Shown in pieces: positions 1 through 8,397 of a DNA stretch of 56,336 nt. The first letter of the stretch is position 1, and each line of letters opens with the position of its first letter. This stretch comes from Chryseobacterium flavum (GTDB taxonomy: Bacteria; Bacteroidota; Bacteroidia; Flavobacteriales; Weeksellaceae), in the NCBI RefSeq assembly GCF_003385595.1, contig NZ_QNUE01000021.1:1-56336 (forward strand), in the 5' to 3' direction. The notes below the pieces were generated by a model, which saw nothing but the letters and a program-made list of their open reading frames with translations, ran no database searches and was not told the DNA's origin. The translations under genes were made by a program, and so were the position numbers.

Positions 1-116
1 ATAATATACTTAAAATAATAAATGATTATATCCCATATCAGAGTAAACCTGTCATTAAATCAACATTTAGGGATAATTATTTTAAAAATGACTGATTTAA
101 TTGTCATCATATTTAT

Positions 117-124
117 TACATTTG
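117..124 (+). promoter_or_regulatory. -7 promoter element for the thioredoxin-fold gene
   Basis: TACATTTG fits the Bacteroidota -7 consensus TAnnTTTG and lies 20 bases before the ATG at 145. No TTG is seen at the right distance upstream. It supports choosing the start at 145 rather than the longer reading frame from 22. Confidence 0.45.
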
Positions 125-144
125 TAGTGAACAAAAATTTTTTT

Positions 145-1305
145 ATGAAAAGATTAGCTATAATTTCTGCTTTATTTATAGGAGTTTTCGCATTTGCACA
201 AGGTATAAAGTTTGAAGACGGCAACTTTGCGTCAATCCTGGCAAAAGCAAAGAAAGAAAATAAACTCATATTTATTGATGCCTATGCTTCCTGGTGCGGA
301 CCCTGCAAGCTGATGGTAAAAAATATCTTCCCGCTGAAAACAGTAGGTGACTATTACAATGCCCACTTTATTAATGCCAAAATTGATATGGAAAAAGGGG
401 AAGGAATTGAGCTGGCAAAAAAATATAATGTAAAAGCTTTTCCTACTTACCTGTTTATTGATCCCAACGGTGAAACAGTACACAGGACTTTAGGCTATGT
501 AGAAGAAAAAGATTTTATACAGTTTGCAAAAGATGCTGAAGATCCCAACAAAAGGCTGACAGCATTGAAACAAAAGTTTGAAAGCGGAGAGAAAGATCCT
601 GATTTCTTAAAAAATCTGGCAGGACTTACCATGTACAATGATACTGAATTTGCCAGCAAGGTATTGGTACGTTATTTTGAACAAAAAACCACATTGGACC
701 AGGAGGATGCCCAAATGCTGATCTCAAGTCCTCAAAGTACAGAAGGACCTTTATATAAATTATTTCAGGATAAAAAAGCTGATATCCTAAAGTTTATTTC
801 CAAAGATAATTATGAAAGGGCAGATAAAAGTATTAAACTGACCGAAATCTCCAGAAAAGCCTATAATGCAGAGACCAAAACATGGGATGAGAATTACTTC
901 ATGACAGAAACCCAGAAATTTCTGCCTAAAGAAAATGCTGAAAGGTTATTTAAATCAATGAAAGCAAGCAGAGCGCTAAAAAATAAGGATATTGCCCTGT
1001 ATGAGAAACTGATTCTTGAATTATACCAGGATTACTCCAAAGCAAGTTCCGGAGAATTGAATTCGCATGCGTGGAATTTCTTTGAGAATGTTAACAATAA
1101 AGCTTCTCTCGAAAAGGCTATTTTATGGGCACAGGAATCTGTAAAAAAAGATCAGAGCTTTGCCAATACAGATACTTTAGCTAATCTTTATAACAAGGTA
1201 GGTGATAAGAAAAATGCAAAATTATGGGCAGAGAAGTCTATCGAACTTGCAAAAAGTAATGGTGAAGATTCTTCAGATACTGAAAAGTTGCTAAAAAGTC
1301 TTTAA
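145..1305 (+). CDS. Secreted thioredoxin-fold protein
   Basis: This 386-residue protein probably acts as a periplasmic thiol-disulfide oxidoreductase. Residues 1-19 form a signal peptide ending in FAFAQ, which argues for the ATG at 145; the frame stays open back to 22, but that extension is hydrophobic and unlike a protein start. A thioredoxin domain follows, with the active site WCGPC (Cys51 and Cys54) and a later FPTY that supplies the cis-proline typical of the fold. Residues after about 150 are a long, charged, mainly helical tail ending in a TPR-like stretch. Bacteroidota encode many such proteins with C-terminal extensions of unknown role. The fold is clear; the redox partner is unknown. 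Confidence 0.85.
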   Translation: MKRLAIISALFIGVFAFAQGIKFEDGNFASILAKAKKENKLIFIDAYASWCGPCKLMVKNIFPLKTVGDYYNAHFINAKIDMEKGEGIELAKKYNVKAFPTYLFIDPNGETVHRTLGYVEEKDFIQFAKDAEDPNKRLTALKQKFESGEKDPDFLKNLAGLTMYNDTEFASKVLVRYFEQKTTLDQEDAQMLISSPQSTEGPLYKLFQDKKADILKFISKDNYERADKSIKLTEISRKAYNAETKTWDENYFMTETQKFLPKENAERLFKSMKASRALKNKDIALYEKLILELYQDYSKASSGELNSHAWNFFENVNNKASLEKAILWAQESVKKDQSFANTDTLANLYNKVGDKKNAKLWAEKSIELAKSNGEDSSDTEKLLKSL

Positions 1306-1313
1306 ATCATAAG

Positions 1314-1364
1314 ATAATAAAATTAAAATCCGCAGAATAGTTCTGCGGATTTTAATTTTATTAT
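1314..1364. terminator. Bidirectional terminator between the thioredoxin-fold gene and fabH
   Basis: A perfect 24-bp inverted repeat with a 3-base loop (TAG) has a GC-rich centre, TCCGCAGAA/TTCTGCGGA, and A/T-rich flanks. It sits between two convergent genes and should stop transcription in both directions. Confidence 0.85.
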
Positions 1365-1379
1365 TATTTTTCTGTTTTT

Positions 1380-2402
1380 CTAATACTCAAATAATACACT
1401 TCCCCATGTAAATCCACTTCCAAAGGCAGAAAGAAGTACAAGATCTCCTCTTTTGATTTTACCTTGTTCAATGGCCTCACTTAAAGCAATGGGGATTGAA
1501 GCTGCTGTGGTATTTCCATATTTCTGGATGTTATTAAAGACTTTGTCATCCGGTAACCCGAACTTTTCCTGTACAAACTGAGCAATTCTCAGGTTGGCCT
1601 GATGCGGAATAAACATATCAAGATCTTCAACTGTTTTTCCAGCCTTATTTAAGGCTTCCATCATCGTTTCAGGAAATCTTGTTACCGCATGTTTGAATAC
1701 AAAGTTTCCGTTCATGATAGGATAAACTTCTTTATTGGTTACATTTTCGGGGTCTTTTCTCATTCTGTCACTCCATCCGAACTTAGAACCCGGGAACTGT
1801 GTACAAAGATCATCAGCGTATTTTCCTTCAGAATGCATATTTACTGCAAGAACATCTCCTGAAGTTTCATCCTCCGTTGCAGAAAGCACAATAGCCCCTG
1901 CCCCATCTCCGAAGATTACGGAAACTCCTCTTCCTTCATCAGAAAAATCCAGACCGAAAGAATGAACTTCTGCTCCTACAACAAGAATATTCTTATAGGT
2001 ACCTGACTTGATGAATGCATTGGCAACACTCATAGAATACACAAATCCTGAACATTGGTTCCTTACATCCAGTGCTCCGATTGTATCGCATCCCAACATA
2101 TCCTGAAGCAGCACTCCACATCCCGGAAAATAATAATCCGGTGACAACGTAGCAAAAATAATATAATCAATATCTTTTGAGGTAAGCCCAGCCTGCTGAA
2201 TAGCCTTTTCAGCTGCTTTAAAGCCTAAATAAGCGCTGGTTTCCTGAGAATCATATCTATTTTTTCTGTGTCTTCTTTCCTTGATGCCTGTCCTTTCTGT
2301 GATCCATTCATCATTTGTGGTCATTAGTTTAGCTAAATCATCATTTGTAACAATGTTATCTGGAACATAAAATCCCACACCTTTAATTGTACTTTTAATC
2401 AT
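1380..2402 (-). CDS. fabH: 3-oxoacyl-ACP synthase III (FabH family)
   Basis: FabH condenses acetyl-CoA or a branched acyl-CoA with malonyl-ACP to start fatty acid synthesis in the cytoplasm. The 340-residue protein carries the family's Cys-His-Asn triad: Cys117 in NQCSGF, His267 in PHQANLR and Asn297 in YGNTTAAS. The C-terminal thiolase-fold motif GSGFTWGS is present. It is longer than the approximately 317-residue E. coli enzyme because of extra sequence around residues 190-230. That insert is also common in KAS III-like enzymes of secondary metabolism, so a role outside primary lipid synthesis is possible. The gene stands alone, convergent with the thioredoxin-fold gene. Confidence 0.88.
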   Translation of the reverse strand: MIKSTIKGVGFYVPDNIVTNDDLAKLMTTNDEWITERTGIKERRHRKNRYDSQETSAYLGFKAAEKAIQQAGLTSKDIDYIIFATLSPDYYFPGCGVLLQDMLGCDTIGALDVRNQCSGFVYSMSVANAFIKSGTYKNILVVGAEVHSFGLDFSDEGRGVSVIFGDGAGAIVLSATEDETSGDVLAVNMHSEGKYADDLCTQFPGSKFGWSDRMRKDPENVTNKEVYPIMNGNFVFKHAVTRFPETMMEALNKAGKTVEDLDMFIPHQANLRIAQFVQEKFGLPDDKVFNNIQKYGNTTAASIPIALSEAIEQGKIKRGDLVLLSAFGSGFTWGSVLFEY

Positions 2403-2420
2403 ATAGTTTTATAATTTTGG

Positions 2421-2428
2421 CAAAGATA
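2421..2428 (-). promoter_or_regulatory. -7 promoter element for fabH
   Basis: On the minus strand this reads TATCTTTG, matching TAnnTTTG, 18 bases upstream of the fabH start. No well-spaced TTG was found. Confidence 0.45.
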
Positions 2429-2475
2429 AAACTTATTTAACACATAGTTTTTCAAAATATTAGTATTTTTACTTT

Positions 2476-3375
2476 ATGTCAATTGATACGGTATACAGAA
2501 ATCCCCAATGCGAATGGGTAGATGTAGAGGCTCCTACTGCGGAAGACCTGAAATTTCTTCATGAAAGATATGAGATCAATAATCTTCTTCTGGAAGATAC
2601 CATAGATCCCAATCACCTCCCAAAATATGAAGAAGATGGAAATATAAAGTTTTTTCTTCTCAGGGAAAGTACAGAACTGGAAAGGAAAAATCTGAATACA
2701 ATCAGTGACATCAGTACCAAAATTGCTATTTTTTTAGTAGACAGGACTATTATCACCATCCACCGGATGAAAACCAAAAGTATATCTGAAACCATAAAAA
2801 AACTTTCAGCCACCCAGGAAGAAACCACTCCGGAAAAAATAGCCCTCATGATTGCTATATTGATCATGAAGAGCTTTGATGATGAGTCTATCAGCCTGCT
2901 GGAGACTATGGATAATATTGAAAATGAGATTTTCCTTAAAAATACCAACCATACAGGCCAGATCCGGCGCCTTTATAAGCTGAAACGGAAATCAGGGCTG
3001 AATTCACGCGTATTGGTTATTTCTACTGATGCTATTGATAAATTTAAATTATTAAACCTGCCGGATTCTGCAATCGTCGATTTAAAAGATAAGCATAAGG
3101 ATGTAGTAGCAGATTTTGACCACCTGAATATACAGATCACCAACCTTATTTCGATGTTCCTGGCACTTTCTGATCAAAAAGCCAACCAGGTGATGAAAGT
3201 TCTTGCTATTTATTCGGTATATTTTTTACCCATCACATTTATCGCCGGAGTATATGGGATGAATTTTGATAATATGCCTGAACTTCATCATAAATACGGC
3301 TATTTTATTACAGTGGGAGTAATGGCTACGGTAGTTATCTGTACATTTATTTATGTACGCCGTAAGCAGTGGTAA
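2476..3375 (+). CDS. corA: CorA-type divalent metal ion transporter
   Basis: CorA proteins form pentameric inner-membrane channels for Mg2+ and sometimes Co2+ or Ni2+. The 299-residue sequence has a soluble N-terminal alpha/beta and helical domain, then two C-terminal transmembrane segments (roughly residues 238-260 and 272-293). The first ends in the signature YGMNFDNMPEL, whose GMN triplet forms the selectivity filter. The short basic C-terminus RRKQW is typical. The patatin-like gene follows 30 bases later on the same strand and is probably cotranscribed. Family assignment is firm; ion preference is not determined. Confidence 0.92.
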   Translation: MSIDTVYRNPQCEWVDVEAPTAEDLKFLHERYEINNLLLEDTIDPNHLPKYEEDGNIKFFLLRESTELERKNLNTISDISTKIAIFLVDRTIITIHRMKTKSISETIKKLSATQEETTPEKIALMIAILIMKSFDDESISLLETMDNIENEIFLKNTNHTGQIRRLYKLKRKSGLNSRVLVISTDAIDKFKLLNLPDSAIVDLKDKHKDVVADFDHLNIQITNLISMFLALSDQKANQVMKVLAIYSVYFLPITFIAGVYGMNFDNMPELHHKYGYFITVGVMATVVICTFIYVRRKQW

Positions 3376-3405
3376 CCGCAAACAGTCATTTTTACTAGAA
3401 ACACC

Positions 3406-4992
3406 ATGAAAACTGAAGATCTTAATAAAATCCTGAATGACAGCTCTCTTTCACAGGCATCTAAGGAAAAGCTTATTGCGTTGCATGAGAATATTTCTTC
3501 CAGGGAATTTTCAGATCTGTTGGACCATTCCGGAAATCAGTATGTAGAATTCGTACAGGAAGGGGGCGGTGTTTGGGGAAGTGCACTTGTAGGTTATCTT
3601 TATGGTCTGGAGATCTTTGGCATCCGCTTTCTGAAAGTGGCGGGAACCAGTGCCGGAGCTATCAATACCATACTGATTGCAGCCTGTAAAACGAAGGAAG
3701 AGGCCAAAAGCGAGCTTATTAAAGATATTCTTTTCAGCTGGAACTTTGCAGATTTTATGGACGGAAAAACATATGTAAAAACGACACTCCATGCCATGCT
3801 CAACAATAAAAATTTCTTTACTGTCAATGCTGTCATTGCTGCTGTTCTGTTCATTATCCTGATCAGTATTCCTTTCGTGGTATCTTCGGAAACCATCCTG
3901 AATGCAAAACTGATGTTCCTGATTCCATTGGTTCCGGCTATAATCCTGTTCTTCTGTATAAAAAAGCTATACCATAATTTCAGAAAAGAAAACAGTGGGC
4001 TTAACCCCGGAAATGTATTTTTAAACACCATGAAAAATGCGCTCGACAGTTTTGGAATAAAAACGGTTGCGAAACTTAATGAAAAATTTGTCCGGAAGGA
4101 ACATCATCTTAACCTCAACTACCGCTACGGGAACGGGCAGGAATATTATACCATGGCCCTGCAAAGCATTGAAAATATTAAAAGTAAAAATCAGGAACAC
4201 ATTGATCAGACCCGATATAAAATTTTCTATGAAAGTGCTGCCAATAATGATTATTATAAAAACAATCCTTTTTATCAGCTCAGGTCCGAGTATGTAATTA
4301 TTACCACTGATATTAATGCTAAAATAAAAGTGGAACTTCCAACAATGGCCAATTTATATTGGTCTGAGGAAGAACTGAAGCATATCAGTCCGGCGGAATT
4401 TGTCAGAGCGTCAATGTCCGTGCCTTTCTTTTTTGAACCTTTTCAAAAGAGGATCAATAAAGATGATGATTCGGTAAAATATGCATGGAAATTCTGGATG
4501 AATACCAAACAGGAAAATATCAATCCTGTAGGAATTTTTATTGACGGAGGCAGTATTTCCAACTTTCCCATTGACCTTTTTCATGCAGATGAAGTTTTTT
4601 ATCCCAGAATGCCGCTTTTTGGTGTGCAGCTGACCAGCGATTCTGATCTTCTTTCAGAAAAAGGAAAAACAAGCGAAGAAATTCTAAAAACACCTTTCAG
4701 CTATGCAGGAAATATCATCAGTACTTTAAAAGGGTTCAATGATAAGACTTTTCTTACCAAACACAGCTTTTACCATCTTTTCAGTATACAGACGGTCAAC
4801 TGTGGAACCAGCAGCTGGCTAAACTTTTTTATGAAAAAGGAAGAAAAAGAAGAACTTTTTAACAGAGGGTTCCAGGCTGCTCTTGACTTTCTTAACCGCT
4901 TCGACTGGGAAAAATACAAATATGAAAGGATGTTGCTTTCTATGAAAGAGAGAAAAATACTTAAAGAAGAAGATACTCCTACGGTAGGGTAA
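3406..4992 (+). CDS. Patatin-like phospholipase with an internal membrane hairpin
   Basis: This is a 528-residue predicted lipid acyl hydrolase of the patatin family. The oxyanion motif GGGVWG is at residues 53-58, the nucleophile Ser82 lies in GTSAGA, and the catalytic Asp380 lies in a DGG motif, so the Ser-Asp dyad is complete. Two hydrophobic stretches at about residues 141-160 and 169-187 sit between the serine and aspartate halves and look like a transmembrane hairpin. Classical patatins lack this, so the enzyme is probably anchored in the inner membrane. It follows corA closely. Substrate is unknown. Confidence 0.85.
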   Translation: MKTEDLNKILNDSSLSQASKEKLIALHENISSREFSDLLDHSGNQYVEFVQEGGGVWGSALVGYLYGLEIFGIRFLKVAGTSAGAINTILIAACKTKEEAKSELIKDILFSWNFADFMDGKTYVKTTLHAMLNNKNFFTVNAVIAAVLFIILISIPFVVSSETILNAKLMFLIPLVPAIILFFCIKKLYHNFRKENSGLNPGNVFLNTMKNALDSFGIKTVAKLNEKFVRKEHHLNLNYRYGNGQEYYTMALQSIENIKSKNQEHIDQTRYKIFYESAANNDYYKNNPFYQLRSEYVIITTDINAKIKVELPTMANLYWSEEELKHISPAEFVRASMSVPFFFEPFQKRINKDDDSVKYAWKFWMNTKQENINPVGIFIDGGSISNFPIDLFHADEVFYPRMPLFGVQLTSDSDLLSEKGKTSEEILKTPFSYAGNIISTLKGFNDKTFLTKHSFYHLFSIQTVNCGTSSWLNFFMKKEEKEELFNRGFQAALDFLNRFDWEKYKYERMLLSMKERKILKEEDTPTVG

Positions 4993-5022
4993 AGATCTTT
5001 AGCTTAAAAAAATATATGAATT

Positions 5023-5526
5023 ATGAAGTATATCTGTAGTTGTTGTGGAGAAGAAAAAGAGGAGTGGCCTGCGATCGCCTATCCCGTTCCTTATTTTTAT
5101 TCAGAATTATCTGAAGAAGAGCGTAAAAAGTCCGAGCTTACTTCCGATTTATGCATTATTGAAGATCCAGAATATACTCACCAATTTATCCGTACGGTTC
5201 TTATACAGGAAGTTACAGATAGCTGCCAGGATCTGGAGTATGGCATTTGGGTTTCGCTAAGCGAAACAAACTTTAATGAATATGTTGAGAATTATGACAA
5301 TAAAGAATTTGAAGCTGAATATTTCGGCTGGCTTTGCTCTTACCTTCCTGATTATGATTTCCCGGAAAGCATTCCTACGACAGTTGTAGTAAATAATTCT
5401 ATAGGCCGGCCATTTGTTTATCCCCATCAAAGTTATGATCATCCCTTTGTGGATGATTTTTATGACGGAATAGCAGAAGAAGAAGCAATGAAAAGGATTA
5501 ACAGAGTTTTAAATAGGAATAGATGA
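5023..5526 (+). CDS. DUF2199 domain protein
   Basis: The 167-residue protein fits the DUF2199 family: an N-terminal CSCCG zinc-ribbon-like cysteine cluster, the SDLC motif near residue 43, and the GIWVSLSETNF block in the middle. It has no signal peptide or membrane segment and is strongly acidic. The family's function is unknown; members are often found beside other small cytosolic proteins, and some are suspected to be immunity-type proteins. The stop codon overlaps the next start (ATGA at 5523-5526), so the two are translationally coupled. Confidence 0.8.
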   Translation: MKYICSCCGEEKEEWPAIAYPVPYFYSELSEEERKKSELTSDLCIIEDPEYTHQFIRTVLIQEVTDSCQDLEYGIWVSLSETNFNEYVENYDNKEFEAEYFGWLCSYLPDYDFPESIPTTVVVNNSIGRPFVYPHQSYDHPFVDDFYDGIAEEEAMKRINRVLNRNR

Positions 5527-5996
5527 ACTGGATTATCAGAAGTACAAAAAAAGTAAAATTCCATACGAATCTTCAGGAAGTTCTGAAGCCAGTATGGGAT
5601 GACCTGGCTGTTTATAACTGGATTCTTACTGATCTGGAATTTATATCTACCGGCCAACCAATCCCTATCAATTATGACCAGGATGTTTTCATTTTAAATT
5701 GTCAGCAGCTTGAACAACTTTATAATACCAATCCTCAGATTATTTGGGGAATAATATCAGCTGTTCCAGATAATATTAATCCAGATACTTCAATAATCTC
5801 TACATTATCTGCCGAAGATACAAGTGTTTGGGAGCCTAATCATTTTTTAATAAAGGAAAGTATTTTAGAAATTGTTGCTTTTGATAGTGGGTATACTATT
5901 ATAAAATTTAAAGATAAAGGGCTTTCAGATAAATTTAAAGAATATTTTCAAGAACAAGCGGTAGATCTGCAAAAGTTCAATGAAAAATATATGTAA
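5523..5996 (+). CDS. Uncharacterised acidic cytosolic protein coupled to the DUF2199 gene
   Basis: I do not recognise this 157-residue protein. It is acidic, lacks signal peptide and membrane segments, and is rich in aromatic and Asn residues. Its start overlaps the stop of the DUF2199 gene by four bases, so the two products are probably made in matched amounts. A strong hairpin terminator follows at 6014. The size, acidity and coupling would suit a toxin-immunity or regulatory partner protein, but that is inference only. Confidence 0.7.
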   Translation: MNWIIRSTKKVKFHTNLQEVLKPVWDDLAVYNWILTDLEFISTGQPIPINYDQDVFILNCQQLEQLYNTNPQIIWGIISAVPDNINPDTSIISTLSAEDTSVWEPNHFLIKESILEIVAFDSGYTIIKFKDKGLSDKFKEYFQEQAVDLQKFNEKYM

Positions 5997-6013
5997 AACC
6001 TTTGAATACATAC

Positions 6014-6057
6014 AAAAGTAAGTTGAACTCGTTCCGATTCAAGTTCAACTTACTTTT
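6014..6057. terminator. Bidirectional terminator
   Basis: A 16-bp perfect inverted repeat, AAAAGTAAGTTGAACT with its complement, surrounds a 12-base loop between convergent genes. Its outer A and T runs give a U-tract for transcripts from either side. Confidence 0.85.
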
Positions 6058-6067
6058 CATAATATTG

Positions 6068-6598
6068 TTATAAATTATCCAGAAACTCCAGATACATCGG
6101 AACGCTCCTGTTGATCCACTCATCGGAAGAATCTCTTTCAATTCCATAGTAAACAAAAGGTTCTCTGTAATCTGCCTTTATATAATCAAAAGTCAGTTCA
6201 TAGGGTCTGAAAAGCTCTTTCATCGTATATTTATATTCCCCGGATGCGCTGTATCCTTCTTCATCTATTCCTGCTGTAACAGCCAGACTCATCTTCTTTC
6301 CTCCAAGTTTATAGCCACTTGTACTTCCATATGCCCAACCATATAAAAGGACTTCATCCAGCCATTGTTTTAAAAGCGGCGGACTGCTGAACCAATAAAA
6401 AGGAAACTGAAATACAATTTTATCATAAGACTCCATCATTTTCTGTTCCTGAGCTACATCAATTTTCCCATCAGGATAGATCTCATACAGCTGATGAACT
6501 GTATATTTTTCAGGGTATTTTTTTAATTCATCAATCCATCTTTTATTGATCACAGATTTTTCAATATCCGGATGTGTCACAATCACTAAAGTCTTCAT
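6068..6598 (-). CDS. Flavodoxin-fold NAD(P)H quinone reductase
   Basis: This 176-residue protein belongs to the flavodoxin-like NAD(P)H dehydrogenase (quinone) family, close to KefF/MdaB/YheR types. These use FMN or FAD to reduce quinones or nitro compounds by two electrons. Visible signs are the N-terminal THPD phosphate-binding loop after a beta strand, the central QFPFYWFSSPPLLKQWLD block that defines the family, and a conserved YGWAYG. It is divergent from the HxlR regulator at 6690 across 91 bases, a common arrangement in which HxlR controls a redox enzyme in response to electrophiles. Confidence 0.85.
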   Translation of the reverse strand: MKTLVIVTHPDIEKSVINKRWIDELKKYPEKYTVHQLYEIYPDGKIDVAQEQKMMESYDKIVFQFPFYWFSSPPLLKQWLDEVLLYGWAYGSTSGYKLGGKKMSLAVTAGIDEEGYSASGEYKYTMKELFRPYELTFDYIKADYREPFVYYGIERDSSDEWINRSVPMYLEFLDNL

Positions 6599-6635
6599 TA
6601 TGTTTAAATTTCTATTACAAAATTACTACACATAA

Positions 6636-6687
6636 CTTACATTTCGTACATTAGCTACCCATTGTATGGTACTATAAAAAATGTAAG
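6636..6687. promoter_or_regulatory. Candidate HxlR operator between divergent genes
   Basis: Inverted half-sites CTTACATTT (6636-6644) and AAATGTAAG (6679-6687) have centres 43 bp apart, about four helical turns. They lie in the 91-base region between the quinone reductase and the HxlR gene. The second half-site directly abuts the regulator start, which would suit autoregulation. The binding assignment is inference from position and symmetry. Confidence 0.45.
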
Positions 6688-6689
6688 TA

Positions 6690-7070
6690 ATGACTAAAAT
6701 AAAGGAAACTTCAACCAATTTTGCCAATAAAAAAGCTCTTGCTGATGAGTGCCCGGAAATCTATGCTTCCAACATTATCGGAGGGCAATGGGCTCTGGCG
6801 ATCTGCTGTTATCTGATCAATGGAAAAATGAGATTCGGGGAATTAAGGAAATGTCTTCAGAATATTACTGAACGAATGCTTACGCTTCAGCTCCGCAGGC
6901 TGGAAGAAGACAAAATCATTACAAGAACAGTTTATGCTGAGGTTCCGCCACGGGTAGAATACGAACTTACAGAAATAGGCTACAAACTAAAACCTATTAT
7001 TTTGGAATTTGAAAAATGGGGAAAGGAACACAAAGAACTCATTGGGAAGAATAATGTTTTCCCGACATAG
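6690..7070 (+). CDS. HxlR-family transcriptional regulator
   Basis: The 126-residue protein is a MarR-like winged-helix dimer of the HxlR family. Recognisable parts are the N-terminal CPEIYASNIIGGQWALAI block, the helix-turn-helix core MRFGELRKCLQNITERMLT, and the wing region PPRVEYELTE. HxlR proteins often sense electrophiles or oxidants through an N-terminal cysteine; Cys20 in DECPEIY is in the usual place. It is divergent from the flavodoxin-fold reductase, its likely target. Confidence 0.92.
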   Translation: MTKIKETSTNFANKKALADECPEIYASNIIGGQWALAICCYLINGKMRFGELRKCLQNITERMLTLQLRRLEEDKIITRTVYAEVPPRVEYELTEIGYKLKPIILEFEKWGKEHKELIGKNNVFPT

Positions 7071-7124
7071 TTATTTTCTGTTTTTTGTGTAATTTAGTAT
7101 GCATAAAATCCACAAACTAATACT

Positions 7125-7633
7125 ATGAAAACCTGACTTTTTTAATTGCCCTGGTTACGACTATTTGCTGGGGGACAACTGCAGTTGCACAAAAAATTTC
7201 GGATGGTCAGACACTGGACCTTAACGGGATGAGTGTTACCTTCAATATTCTTAATAAAGAAAGTATTGAAGCCGGGGGAAAAGCTTATGACCGATATAAG
7301 GTTTCTGCTTCTGTAAAAAATAACTCAGAAAAGCCCTACAACATCAGATTGACTTCCTTTCCTCAAATTGTCAGCAATATCGGGCTGGTAGAACTGGACT
7401 GCATCAATGCTACCGGTGCAAGACTCACTTCTAAGAAGATTGAGTTGAAAATGAAAGCCCAGATCATCAATGTAACTTATTCTGCATATGATAAATCTGG
7501 AAAATCAATAACCAGTACAATTCCGGTAACCGGCAGCTATTATTTTGATCCGGGCGATACAATTAGTGATCATGCGATTTTCATTGTTCCTCAGGGAGAA
7601 AAACCTGATGTTTCGGTAAGAAGCCTGAAATAA
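7125..7633 (+). pseudogene. Secreted protein gene with a one-base deletion in its signal peptide
   Basis: The uninterrupted part begins only at ATG 7229 and gives 134 residues. The frame is open back to 7121, and from the codon at 7130 it encodes a good signal peptide body (NLTFLIALVTTICWG, then TTAVAQK). The natural ATG at 7125 is one base out of frame and hits a stop after MKT. Adding one A to the AAAA run at 7128-7131 would restore a protein of about 169 residues beginning MKNLTFL. The mature part looks like a beta-sandwich of unknown function. As written the protein would stay in the cytoplasm, or not be made. A sequencing error in the A run is possible. Confidence 0.6.
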
Positions 7634-7638
7634 ATGAA

Positions 7639-7665
7639 TTTGTTCCGGTAAATTACCGGAACAAA
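7639..7665. terminator. Bidirectional terminator
   Basis: TTTGTTCCGGTAA and its exact complement are separated by a single base, between the convergent secreted-protein gene and tag. An A run follows the right arm, giving a U-tract for the minus strand only through the left side T's. Confidence 0.75.
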
Positions 7666-7668
7666 AAA

Positions 7669-8220
7669 CTATTTTTTCATCCATAAAGGCTTTTGTTCTA
7701 AAACTTTAAAGTGAACCGGACAGATTTCAGCATGAGCTCCTTTCAGGTATCCGGTACTCATCAGAAATTCATTAACAATCTCTCCGCCTGTAAATTTAAA
7801 TGTTTTCTTAAACAGCTTCATCCATTCCTGCAGAGTTTTGGGATGATGATGTTCCAGCCATTTTTCAAATGATCCGAATTCCTTCTGCAGTTCAATAATT
7901 GTCCGGGCATTTTCTATTGCTGCATTTACCTTTAGTTTGTTTCTGATAATTCCCGGATCATTTAACAGTCTTTCACGGTCTTTTTCCGTATAAGCTGCTA
8001 TTTTCTTAATATTAAAATGATCATATGCTTTTCTAAAGCTTTCTTCCTTTTTCAAAACGGTTTCCCAGCTTAAACCTGCCTGATTGATTTCCAATAATAA
8101 TCTGCCGAACAATTCGTTGTCATCATGGATCGGAAATCCATAATGATGATCATGGTAGTTTTTATGCAGTTCTTTCCTGCTTTCTGGTTGCATTCTTTCG
8201 ATTGCCAGACAATAACTCAT
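7669..8220 (-). CDS. tag: DNA-3-methyladenine glycosylase I
   Basis: Tag removes 3-methyladenine from alkylated DNA in base excision repair. The 183-residue sequence contains the family blocks QAGLSWETVLKK, DPGIIRNKLKV and the C-terminal region before HAEICPVH. The zinc-snap ligands appear kept: Cys4 near the N-terminus, a His in YHDHHYG, and the spaced His and Cys in HAEIC. These match the arrangement known for E. coli Tag. Length is close to the usual 187 residues. It is a single gene with its own terminator downstream. Confidence 0.92.
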   Translation of the reverse strand: MSYCLAIERMQPESRKELHKNYHDHHYGFPIHDDNELFGRLLLEINQAGLSWETVLKKEESFRKAYDHFNIKKIAAYTEKDRERLLNDPGIIRNKLKVNAAIENARTIIELQKEFGSFEKWLEHHHPKTLQEWMKLFKKTFKFTGGEIVNEFLMSTGYLKGAHAEICPVHFKVLEQKPLWMKK

Positions 8221-8363
8221 TGAATTCTGTTTTTAAAATAATGGGATAAAGATAAGTGTGTATTGTGACAACTGCCAGTCAGTAGCTATTAAATTTCCGG
8301 AATTTATGTGAAAAACCACAAAATGATTTTTACAATTTATAAAGCTCAAATCAAAATAAAGTG

Positions 8364-8371
8364 TAGTTTTG
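8364..8371 (+). promoter_or_regulatory. -7 promoter element for the small gene at 8398
   Basis: TAGTTTTG matches TAnnTTTG, 26 bases before the preferred ATG at 8398. It argues against the longer GTG start at 8308, which lies upstream of the promoter. Confidence 0.4.
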
Positions 8372-8397
8372 TATCCATGTCACGTTCAGGAGTCCAT

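Noticed and set aside
22..144. N-terminal extension of the thioredoxin-fold gene
   Set aside because: The -7 element at 117-124 lies inside it and a good signal peptide begins at 145.
3600..4031. Long minus-strand frame inside the patatin gene
   Set aside because: Shadow of the plus-strand gene, with no motif and no upstream signal.
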